Positions 57,912 through 64,000 of a stretch of DNA of 64,000 nt are shown in pieces (the stretch's first letter is position 1; the number at the start of each line of letters is the position of its first letter). This DNA is from Oleiagrimonas sp. C23AA. GTDB lineage: Bacteria; Pseudomonadota; Gammaproteobacteria; Xanthomonadales; Rhodanobacteraceae. The stretch lies in NCBI RefSeq assembly GCF_011759385.1, contig NZ_JAARLY010000007.1, positions 62,001 to 126,000 on the forward strand, written 5' to 3'. Position numbers and translations under genes: made by a program. The notes beneath the pieces are model-generated. The model was not told the DNA's origin. It searched no databases and worked only from the letters and a program-made list of their open reading frames with translations.

Positions 57912-58766
57912 ATGCTCGTTATTGTTGGAACCATCGTTGTCATCGCCTGCGTGCTTGGCGGGTACGTGCTCTCGCACGGCCAGATTGCCGCGTTGTGGCA
58001 GCCCTACGAGCTTCTGATCATCTTCGGCGGCGCCTTCGGCGCCTTCCTGACCGCCAATTCGGGCGATATCGTCAAGGCCTCGTTTCGCGACATGATCGGT
58101 CTGCTGAAGGGCGCCAAGTACAAGAAGCAGGATTTTGTCGACCTGCTTTCGCTGCTGCACGACCTTTTCAACAAGGTGCGCAAGGAAGGCATGATGGGCC
58201 TGGAAGAGGACATCGAAAATCCCGATAACTCCAAGCTCTTCAACAACTATCCGCGCCTGATCAAGGAGCATCACCTGATCGAGTTCCTGACCGACTGCCT
58301 GCGCCTGATGGTTGGCGGCAACATGGATCCGCACGAGCTGGAAGCATTGCTGGAGGTAGAGCTGGAAACCCACCACCACGAGCAACTGGCGCCCTCGCAC
58401 GCGGTGATGAAGATGGCCGATGCCCTGCCGGGCTTCGGCATCGTGGCGGCGGTGCTGGGTATCGTGGTGACCATGGCCAGCCTCAGTGGTGGCACGGCCT
58501 CCATTGGTGAGCACATCGCCGCGGCCCTGGTGGGTACCTTTCTGGGCATTCTGTTGTGCTATGGCTTCGTCGGCCCCATGGCGACAGCGATGGAAAATCA
58601 GGCCAGCGAGGATGGTCGGGCCTTCGAGTGCGTGAAGACGGCACTGCTGGCCAATCTGCGTGGCTACAACCCGAAGGTGGCGGTGGAATTTGCGCGCAAG
58701 TCGCTGCCGTCCAAGGTGCGGCCGAGCTTCCAGGATCTGGAAGAGCACCTCAAGGGTTCGAAGTAA
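57912..58766 (+). CDS. motA: Flagellar motor stator protein MotA
   Basis: A 284-residue inner-membrane protein; five copies surround a MotB dimer to form the proton-driven stator. Four hydrophobic helices are visible: two at the N-terminus (LVIVGTIVVIACVLGGYVLS and LLIIFGGAFGAFLTAN) and two later (DALPGFGIVAAVLGIVVTMA and HIAAALVGTFLGILLCYGFV). The large cytoplasmic loop between them carries the charged residues that touch FliG, and conserved prolines lie near the pore. Length matches the 280-295-residue MotA form. motB starts 12 bases after its stop. Confidence 0.96.
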   Translation: MLVIVGTIVVIACVLGGYVLSHGQIAALWQPYELLIIFGGAFGAFLTANSGDIVKASFRDMIGLLKGAKYKKQDFVDLLSLLHDLFNKVRKEGMMGLEEDIENPDNSKLFNNYPRLIKEHHLIEFLTDCLRLMVGGNMDPHELEALLEVELETHHHEQLAPSHAVMKMADALPGFGIVAAVLGIVVTMASLSGGTASIGEHIAAALVGTFLGILLCYGFVGPMATAMENQASEDGRAFECVKTALLANLRGYNPKVAVEFARKSLPSKVRPSFQDLEEHLKGSK

Positions 58767-58778
58767 GGGTGCGCCGTC

Positions 58779-59936
58779 GTGGCTGACGAAAAAGCACCTG
58801 TCATCATCGTCAAGCGCGTCAAGAAAGGCGGCGGCGGACATCATGGTGGCGCCTGGAAGGTGGCCTATGCCGACTTTGTGACGGCGATGATGGCGTTCTT
58901 TCTGGTGATGTGGCTGCTGGGTGTGGGCACCGCCCAGCAGCGCGCCGCCGTGTCCGACTATTTCAAGAATCCGTCCATGACGCAGGGCACGTCGGTATCC
59001 AATCCGAGTGGTGCGATGGGTCCGGGCGGTGCCAGCAATTCCATGATTCAACTGGGCGGGGCCATGGATCTTCCCCATGGTCCGGGCCAGGATGTGGCTG
59101 GCATGCCGAAAAAGCCTACCGCCAGCGATGCCGAGGCGCGCGCCAAGGCGCTGGAAAAACAGCGCCTGGAGGACCTGATGGCCAAGTTGCATGCAGCCAT
59201 ACAAAAGAGCCAGGCGCTGGAGCCGTTCAAGGATCAGCTGCTGCTGGATATCACGCCAGAAGGCCTGCGCATCCAGATCGTCGACAAGAAGAACCGCCCC
59301 ATGTTCGACCTGGGCTCGGACAAGCTCAAGTCCTATACCGTGGAGATTCTCCACGAGCTGGCTGGCTTCATCAACGCGGTACCCAACGCAATCTCCATCA
59401 CCGGTCATACCGACGACGCCAAGTACGGTTCCAACAAGGGCTACAGCAACTGGGAGCTGTCCGCCGATCGTGCCAATGCTGCCCGTCGTGCACTGGTGGC
59501 TGGCGGCATGAACGATGACAAGGTGGCGCGCATTGTCGGACTGGCCGCTTCCGTACCTTTCGACAGGAACGACCCGCGGGCCCCGATCAATCGCCGCATT
59601 TCCATCCTGGTGATGACCAAGGAAGCGGCCCAGGCGGCGCGGACGCCGGAACAGGCCCTACAGGACAAGGCGCCTGACAAGAGGTTGCCGGCAGATGTGC
59701 ACGTCAGCCATGCGCGTGCGGACAATGCTGACGAGCAGGCGCCGCTGGGGGTGTCTGCTGCCAACAAGACGGCTCATGTCGCCATTCAGAACGTGCCGCC
59801 CGGTAATGCATCCAAGCCGCTCAAGCCGGCGCCCTCACCCGTCGACCACTCTGATCCGGTGGCTGCTGCCAAGGCCGTGCAGCAGGCGCTGGAAAAGGCG
59901 AAGGCCGAAGAGACCGCACGCGGCGCCTCGCACTAG
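58779..59936 (+). CDS. motB: Flagellar motor stator protein MotB
   Basis: A 385-residue stator subunit starting at GTG 58779 behind an agggtg ribosome site. A basic N-terminus (VKRVKKGGGGHHGGAW) leads to one helix with the proton-carrying Asp32 (VAYADFVTAMMAFFLVMWLL). A plug/linker region follows, then the OmpA/MotB peptidoglycan-binding domain (about 165-285) with FDLGSDKLKSYTVEILHELA, ITGHTDDAKYGSNKGYSNWE and LSADRANAARRAL. The C-terminal 100 residues are Ala/Pro/Lys-rich and likely disordered, longer than in E. coli MotB. Confidence 0.96.
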   Translation: MADEKAPVIIVKRVKKGGGGHHGGAWKVAYADFVTAMMAFFLVMWLLGVGTAQQRAAVSDYFKNPSMTQGTSVSNPSGAMGPGGASNSMIQLGGAMDLPHGPGQDVAGMPKKPTASDAEARAKALEKQRLEDLMAKLHAAIQKSQALEPFKDQLLLDITPEGLRIQIVDKKNRPMFDLGSDKLKSYTVEILHELAGFINAVPNAISITGHTDDAKYGSNKGYSNWELSADRANAARRALVAGGMNDDKVARIVGLAASVPFDRNDPRAPINRRISILVMTKEAAQAARTPEQALQDKAPDKRLPADVHVSHARADNADEQAPLGVSAANKTAHVAIQNVPPGNASKPLKPAPSPVDHSDPVAAAKAVQQALEKAKAEETARGASH

Positions 59937-59979
59937 GCTTGCCTGGTGTCGGTGCCCGTCGACGCTTGCGCGCAGGGTG

Positions 59980-60681
59980 CTATCTGCGCAAATGGGCGTC
60001 CAGCTCGGCCAGGCGTTGCGGCGTGCCAATGTCCGCCCAATGGCCGGTGAAATGCTGCCCGAACACCGCTCCACGGTGCATGGCTTCGCGCAGGACAGGG
60101 GCCAGCGCGAAGCGTGGTGTGGCAGGCTTGGCTGCACCTTGTTGTCGAATCCGTGCATCCAGCAACTGGCGACCGGCGTACACGCCGATTCCGGCGAAAG
60201 TGAGCGCGGGAGTATCCGCCTCTCGGTCATCGATATGCCCGTCCGGACGCAGTTGAAAGTCGCCCAGAGGATGGTGTGGCGGGTTATCGACAAGTACCAG
60301 ATGCGCTTCGCCTGCCGGCTCGCTCGGTAGCGAACCAAGATCCAGGTCGCACCAGATATCGCCATTGATGGCAATGAACGGGTCCGGTCCGAGCAAGGGG
60401 AGCGCGCGCAGCATGCCGCCGCCGGTTTCCAGCGGCCGCTCGCCTTCATCGCTGTAGTGGATGTGCAGCCCGTAGCGTGCTCCATCACCCAGCGCGGGTG
60501 CAAATTGACTGGCCAGATGCGCGATATTGATGACCACATCGGTTATGCCAGCGGCCGCGAGCCGCTCCAAATGCCACTCGATCAGTCGCTTGCCGCCCAC
60601 GTTCAATAAAGGCTTGGGCGTGTGTTCGGTCAGCGGCCGCATGCGCTGACCGTAGCCGGCCGCGAAGATCAGTGCCTTCAC
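59980..60681 (-). CDS. murU: N-acetylmuramate-1-phosphate uridylyltransferase MurU
   Basis: A 233-residue nucleotidyltransferase. The signature AAGYGQRMRPLTEHTPKPLL (residues about 7-26) is the NTP-transferase loop; INGDIWCDLDLG holds metal ligands. Generic annotation would be mannose-1-phosphate guanylyltransferase, but length and coupling to an amgK-like kinase (GTG start overlapping its stop by 4 bases) point to MurU. In Pseudomonas MurU makes UDP-MurNAc from MurNAc-1-phosphate and bypasses MurA, giving intrinsic fosfomycin tolerance. The substrate is inferred from context. Confidence 0.82.
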   Translation of the reverse strand: MKALIFAAGYGQRMRPLTEHTPKPLLNVGGKRLIEWHLERLAAAGITDVVINIAHLASQFAPALGDGARYGLHIHYSDEGERPLETGGGMLRALPLLGPDPFIAINGDIWCDLDLGSLPSEPAGEAHLVLVDNPPHHPLGDFQLRPDGHIDDREADTPALTFAGIGVYAGRQLLDARIRQQGAAKPATPRFALAPVLREAMHRGAVFGQHFTGHWADIGTPQRLAELDAHLRR

Positions 60682-61691
60682 GGGGTGCGTGGCCGGGTCA
60701 GGTCGCGGCCGCGCGTGGCCTCGCGCAGCAATGCGACGAAAGCGCCCAGTGCCTCATGGCGCGAGGCGACATCCAGCACATACGCCAGCACAGTCGGCAG
60801 ATCGTTCAGGTAGCTCGCCTTGCCGTCGCGGTAATAAAGGCGGCAGAACAGGCCCAGCACCTTGATGTGGCGTTGCAGTCCGGTCAGATCGAACCACCGG
60901 GTGAAGCGATCGGGGTTAACTGAGGTGTCGATCAGTTCCGCGGCCAGCAGGCGCTGTCGGTATGATTCCAGCCAGCCAGCCACTCGTTCTTCTGGCCAGA
61001 CGATGTAGCAGTCGCGCAGCAGCGAGGCGACATCGTAGGTCAGGGGGCCATACAGCGCTCCCTGGAAATCAATGATCGCCGGATTGTTGCATTTGGCCAG
61101 TAGGAGGTTGCGGCTGTGGAAGTCCCGGTGCACGAACACTTTCGGCTGGGCCGCAATGGTGTCGAGGATGTGTCGGAAAGCCAGTTCCAGCACATCCCAT
61201 TGACCGCAGGTGAGCGTCAGGCCCAGGTGATGTTCCAGAAGCCATGTCGGCAATAGCTCCATCTCGGTAGTCAGAAAGGCCTCGTCATAAGGCGGCAGAT
61301 CGCTGCCAACGACATGGCGCTGCATGCGCAGCAAGGTGTCCAGTGCATCGCCATAGAGCGTATCGGCGCGTGATGCGTCCAATGCGTCCAGGTAGTGCGT
61401 GGAGCCCAGGTCCTCGAGCAGCGCGAAGCCCGCCTGGACGTCGCTGGCATACACGTGAGGTGTGTGCAGACCCGCTTCGGCCAGGCGTTGCCCAATGTTC
61501 AACCAGGGACGAATGTCCTCGTGTTCGGGCGGTGCGTCCATGATGATGCGTGCGGTCTGGCCATGGCGCGTCCGCCAATAACTGCGGAAACTGGCATCGG
61601 CTGAGGCGACCTCCAGCGTGACGTCCGGATCGTGCATAACCTCGCGGGTCCAGGACAGACGCTGTGCGGCGCGGTTTTCGGTCAGGCTCAT
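60678..61691 (-). CDS. amgK: N-acetylmuramate/N-acetylglucosamine anomeric kinase AmgK
   Basis: A 337-residue aminoglycoside-phosphotransferase-fold kinase. The catalytic loop is VHRDFHSRNLLL and the metal-binding motif IIDFQGALYGPLTYDVASLL; the N-terminus (SADASFRSYWRTRHGQTARI) fits sugar-kinase members. AmgK phosphorylates MurNAc and GlcNAc at C1 in peptidoglycan recycling, and MurU then forms UDP-MurNAc. In Pseudomonas this pair sits beside lptD; here the divergent neighbour is tsaB instead. Upstream, 173 bases of divergent promoter region separate it from tsaB. Confidence 0.85.
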   Translation of the reverse strand: MSLTENRAAQRLSWTREVMHDPDVTLEVASADASFRSYWRTRHGQTARIIMDAPPEHEDIRPWLNIGQRLAEAGLHTPHVYASDVQAGFALLEDLGSTHYLDALDASRADTLYGDALDTLLRMQRHVVGSDLPPYDEAFLTTEMELLPTWLLEHHLGLTLTCGQWDVLELAFRHILDTIAAQPKVFVHRDFHSRNLLLAKCNNPAIIDFQGALYGPLTYDVASLLRDCYIVWPEERVAGWLESYRQRLLAAELIDTSVNPDRFTRWFDLTGLQRHIKVLGLFCRLYYRDGKASYLNDLPTVLAYVLDVASRHEALGAFVALLREATRGRDLTRPRTP

Positions 61692-61864
61692 GCGCGGGGT
61701 GGTTGATGGTGAAGCGGGATGACAAGCCTACCTGTCCGTGTTCGCCTCCGGTAGGGTGAGCATCACTGGCGCGCTCGGCCGCGGGTCGATAGCCATGGGA
61801 GCGGTACTTGGTGAGGAGCCGCCGGTGGCGCGCCGGGTGTCGTGCTTGTGCGAAAATGATGCAT

Positions 61865-62581
61865 ATGAACCTGCTTGCCATCGAAACCTCCACCGAATCG
61901 TGCTCGGTGGCCCTGTTGTGCGACGACACCTTGTTCGAGCGCAGTGAAGTGGCGCCGCGTCGACACGCCCAGCTGGCGTTGCCGATGGCCGACGCCGTGC
62001 TGGCCGAGGCGGGTGTCGCGCGCGCCGGCATTCACGCCATCGCAGTAGGTGCCGGTCCCGGCGCCTTCACCGGCGTGCGTCTGGGCGTGTCAATGGCGCA
62101 GGGGCTGGGTTTTGCGCTGGGTTGTCCGGTGTATGCCGTGTCGTCGTTGCAGGCGTTGGCCATGGAGGCGCCGATGACGCCCGGAGCGTCCATTCTGGCG
62201 GTGATCGATGCGCGCATGGGCGAGGTATACACGGCCAGTTATCGTGTCGGTGACGGTGGCGCGCTGCGTGGTGTGGATGAAGAACGCGTTTGCGCGCCGG
62301 ACGCGTTGGATTTGGCGCCGGCCGATTCCTGGGCGGTGGTTGGCAGTGGCTGGGGCACCTATGCCGACACCATCGGTGCGCAGTTGCCCGCGCCGCCGGC
62401 ATGGGCAGAACCTGAATGCTTTCCACAGGCTCGTCATGTCGCGCGTCTGGCCATGCCGCGGCTGATGGCGGGCGAGCCGGGCGCGCCCGAGCAGGCGCTG
62501 CCGGTGTACCTGCGCAACAAAGTGGCGCTGACCATCGACGAGCAGCGCGCGGCGCGAGCGGCCAGGCAAGGCAAAGGCTGA
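61865..62581 (+). CDS. tsaB: tRNA threonylcarbamoyladenosine biosynthesis protein TsaB
   Basis: A 238-residue ASKHA-fold protein (YeaZ) that, with TsaD and TsaE, builds t6A37 on ANN-decoding tRNAs. ATG 61865 gives the canonical MNLLAIETSTESCSVALL; two nearby upstream ATGs are possible. Further blocks are APRRHAQLALPMADAVL, GAGPGAFTGVRLGVSMAQGL and VYAVSSLQALA, then ARMGEVYTASY. The C-terminal LPVYLRNKVALTI is also typical. Likely essential. A terminator follows. Confidence 0.95.
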   Translation: MNLLAIETSTESCSVALLCDDTLFERSEVAPRRHAQLALPMADAVLAEAGVARAGIHAIAVGAGPGAFTGVRLGVSMAQGLGFALGCPVYAVSSLQALAMEAPMTPGASILAVIDARMGEVYTASYRVGDGGALRGVDEERVCAPDALDLAPADSWAVVGSGWGTYADTIGAQLPAPPAWAEPECFPQARHVARLAMPRLMAGEPGAPEQALPVYLRNKVALTIDEQRAARAARQGKG

Positions 62582-62602
62582 CGCGGTTTTGAATGAGGCA
62601 AC

Positions 62603-62632
62603 AAAAGGCCGGGTCCATGCCCGGCCTTTTTA
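62603..62632. terminator. Intrinsic terminator between tsaB and the YeiH-like gene
   Basis: A perfect 11-bp stem (aaaaggccggg, 62603-62613, with 62620-62630) with a 6-base loop and T/A-rich flanks; it can serve both convergent genes. Confidence 0.88.
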
Positions 62633-62654
62633 TTGATCGGATGGCGTGACGCGC

Positions 62655-63671
62655 TTACCAATGGCCGATCAGGTACTGCACGGCCAGGCTGCTCAATGCG
62701 ACCGAGGCCCAAACCCCTAAACCCAGCAGGATGGGGCGCGGGCCGGTCGAAGCCATGCGGCGAAGATCCGACGACAGACCCACACCGGTCAGCGCGACGA
62801 TGATCAGGAACTCGGCACCGGCGTGGATGGCGCCCTGCCAGGCAGCTGGAATCACGCCGACCGTGCGCAGACCCGAGGCCACCAGGAACCAAAGGATGAA
62901 CCACGGGAAGATGCGCGACAGCTTGAAATCGCCAGCGCCGCGCTGCTTGTGTTTGGCGGCCTCGAAAATGGCCAGGCCCAGGCATACGGGAATGATCAGC
63001 GTGGCCCGCGTCAGCTTGACGATGGTCGCGAAGTCACCAGCGGTCCTGCTGTAGCTGTAGCCGGCGGCGACCACCGAGGAGGTGTCGTTGATGGCGGTGC
63101 CGGCCCACATGCCAAAGCCCAAATCCGAAAGGTGCAGCAGGTGGCCCAGGAACGGGAACAGCAGCACCGCCACCACATTGAACAGGAAGATGGTGGAAAT
63201 GGCATAGGCGGTGTCGTGATCGTCCGGCTTGATGATCGGCACCGTGGCAGCGATGGCCGAGCCGCCACAAATGGCCGTGCCGACACCGATCAGCGTTTTC
63301 AGCTTGTCGTGCACCCCTAGCCACCGCCCGAGCAGCGCCGCGGCGACGAAGGCGGTGGTCATGGTGACTGCAGTCACCGACAGCGACTGCAGGCCGGTGC
63401 GCGCTACCTGGGTCAGCGAAAGTCCCAGTCCCAGCGCCACGATCGACCACTGCAGTATCTGCTTGGATGCGAAGGTGATGCCCGGCTTCATGTGCTCGCT
63501 GGGGTTGAACAGGCTGCGCATGAGGATGCCCAGCACGATGCCGAATACTGGGCCTCCGATCAGTGGCAACCAGTGACCCAGTCCCAGCGCCAACAGGGCC
63601 AGGCCGATGGCCAGGGCAAGTCCGGGCAGGCGTGAGCCGAAGCCGGGTTTGGGAATAGAGACAGTGGACAT
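62655..63671 (-). CDS. YeiH/UPF0324 family membrane protein (putative sulfate exporter family)
   Basis: A 338-residue polytopic protein with about ten helices. Family marks are GPVFGIVLGILMRSLFNP, GITFASKQILQWSIVALGLG, GTAICGGSAIAATVPIIKP, the FLGHLLHLSDLGFGMWAGTA segment and INDTSSVVAAGYSYS. The family is labelled putative sulfate exporter, but transport has not been firmly shown; E. coli YeiH is regulated by the divergent LysR protein YeiE. The same divergent arrangement exists here with the partial LysR gene at 63764. Confidence 0.88.
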   Translation of the reverse strand: MSTVSIPKPGFGSRLPGLALAIGLALLALGLGHWLPLIGGPVFGIVLGILMRSLFNPSEHMKPGITFASKQILQWSIVALGLGLSLTQVARTGLQSLSVTAVTMTTAFVAAALLGRWLGVHDKLKTLIGVGTAICGGSAIAATVPIIKPDDHDTAYAISTIFLFNVVAVLLFPFLGHLLHLSDLGFGMWAGTAINDTSSVVAAGYSYSRTAGDFATIVKLTRATLIIPVCLGLAIFEAAKHKQRGAGDFKLSRIFPWFILWFLVASGLRTVGVIPAAWQGAIHAGAEFLIIVALTGVGLSSDLRRMASTGPRPILLGLGVWASVALSSLAVQYLIGHW

Positions 63672-63711
63672 CTTGGCAAGCTCGCATCATCAACTGAGCG
63701 ACATGCTAGGC

Positions 63712-63763
63712 AGCCAAGATAAAAAATAAAATTGATTAATATTTAAACTAGTAATAAGTTTTT
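63712..63763. promoter_or_regulatory. AT-rich divergent promoter region between the YeiH-like and LysR genes
   Basis: About 50 bases are almost entirely A and T (for example attgattaatatttaaact), in sharp contrast with the surroundings. Several interrupted T-N11-A dyads of the kind LysR proteins bind can be drawn, but none stands out. Likely contains both promoters and the autoregulatory site. Confidence 0.4.
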
Positions 63764-64000
63764 ATGATGATTCAGATCAGCCCACGCCAGCTCCAGGTGT
63801 TCGTGCAGATTGCCGCCGCCGGTACGGTGCGTGGCGCCGCCGAGTGGCTGCATCTGACCCAGCCGGCGGTAAGCATGGCGCTGGCCGAGCTGGAACGGCA
63901 CCTGGAGGCGCCGCTGTTCGATCGCCATCGCGGGCGCCTGCGCCTGAATGCCCGCGGGCAGGAGTTGCTACCCATGGCGCGCGAGCTGCTCGAACGTCTG
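63764..64000 (+). CDS. LysR family transcriptional regulator (5' part, cut by window end)
   Basis: The first 79 codons of a LysR regulator, open to the end of the window. It begins MMIQISPRQLQVFVQIAAAG (a second ATG follows at 63767), then a helix-turn-helix (VRGAAEWLHLTQPAVSMALA, about 22-41) and LERHLEAPLFDRHRGRLRLN. It is divergent from the YeiH-like gene, as YeiE is in E. coli, so regulation of that gene is likely. The effector domain lies outside the window. Confidence 0.88.
   Translation, partial: MMIQISPRQLQVFVQIAAAGTVRGAAEWLHLTQPAVSMALAELERHLEAPLFDRHRGRLRLNARGQELLPMARELLERL

Overview
The window is a 64 kb piece of a GC-rich (roughly 65 %) gammaproteobacterial chromosome. Gene content and the look of the proteins point to the Xanthomonadales, most likely the Rhodanobacteraceae (Rhodanobacter/Dyella-like). 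The signs are petABC-sspA-sspB synteny, RecBCD rather than AddAB, a single membrane-anchored DegS-type protease, a DUF3301 and a DUF1631 protein, large TonB-dependent receptors including an Oar-like one, a cysteine-poor Trm112-like protein, and intergenic hairpin repeats of xanthomonad style. Placement below the order is inference. Apart from some intergenic repeats there is no prophage, insertion sequence, CRISPR array or integron; this is core chromosome.

Layout: 1-719 is a tandem array of about 227-bp units holding paired hairpins. 720-4527 holds miaB (-), a secreted lytic transglycosylase (+) and a DegS-like protease (-). 4731-8620 is the cytochrome bc1 operon followed by sspA-sspB. 8613-12735 runs leftward (DUF3301, nadC, DUF1631, Trm112-like). 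12770-18983 holds purEK, sodB, grxD, a YciK-like SDR, a MarC protein and a two-domain OlsF-like acyltransferase. 19343-25479 encodes two outer-membrane receptors, the second behind a possible Pho box. 25571-30226 has an orphan FimT/GspH pilin, uvrB, tRNA-Val(GAC) and fabF. 30309-34724 has an AmiD-like amidase, a MrfA/MrfB-type helicase-exonuclease pair and a small Trp-rich protein.

34826-44050 is a sulfur block: dedA, then cysK, cysG, cysB, cysH, cysI and cysJ. These cover siroheme synthesis, PAPS reduction, sulfite reduction and cysteine formation; ATP sulfurylase and APS kinase are not in the window. cysB is preceded by a 35-codon reading frame with a Cys-Cys pair whose stop overlaps the cysB start, a good candidate for a cysteine-sensing leader peptide. 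A terminator-like hairpin sits between cysJ and cysI. 44220-53019 is recC-recB-recD; 53079-57662 is tgt-yajC-secD-secF; 57912-59936 is motA-motB behind a sigma-28 promoter; 59980-61691 is the amgK-murU cell-wall recycling pair. tsaB, a YeiH-type membrane protein and a truncated LysR regulator finish the window.

No wholly new multi-gene system is evident. The observations most worth testing are the cysB leader ORF, the hairpin between cysJ and cysI, the Pho box before the Oar-like receptor, the MrfAB pair, and the tandem repeat array.
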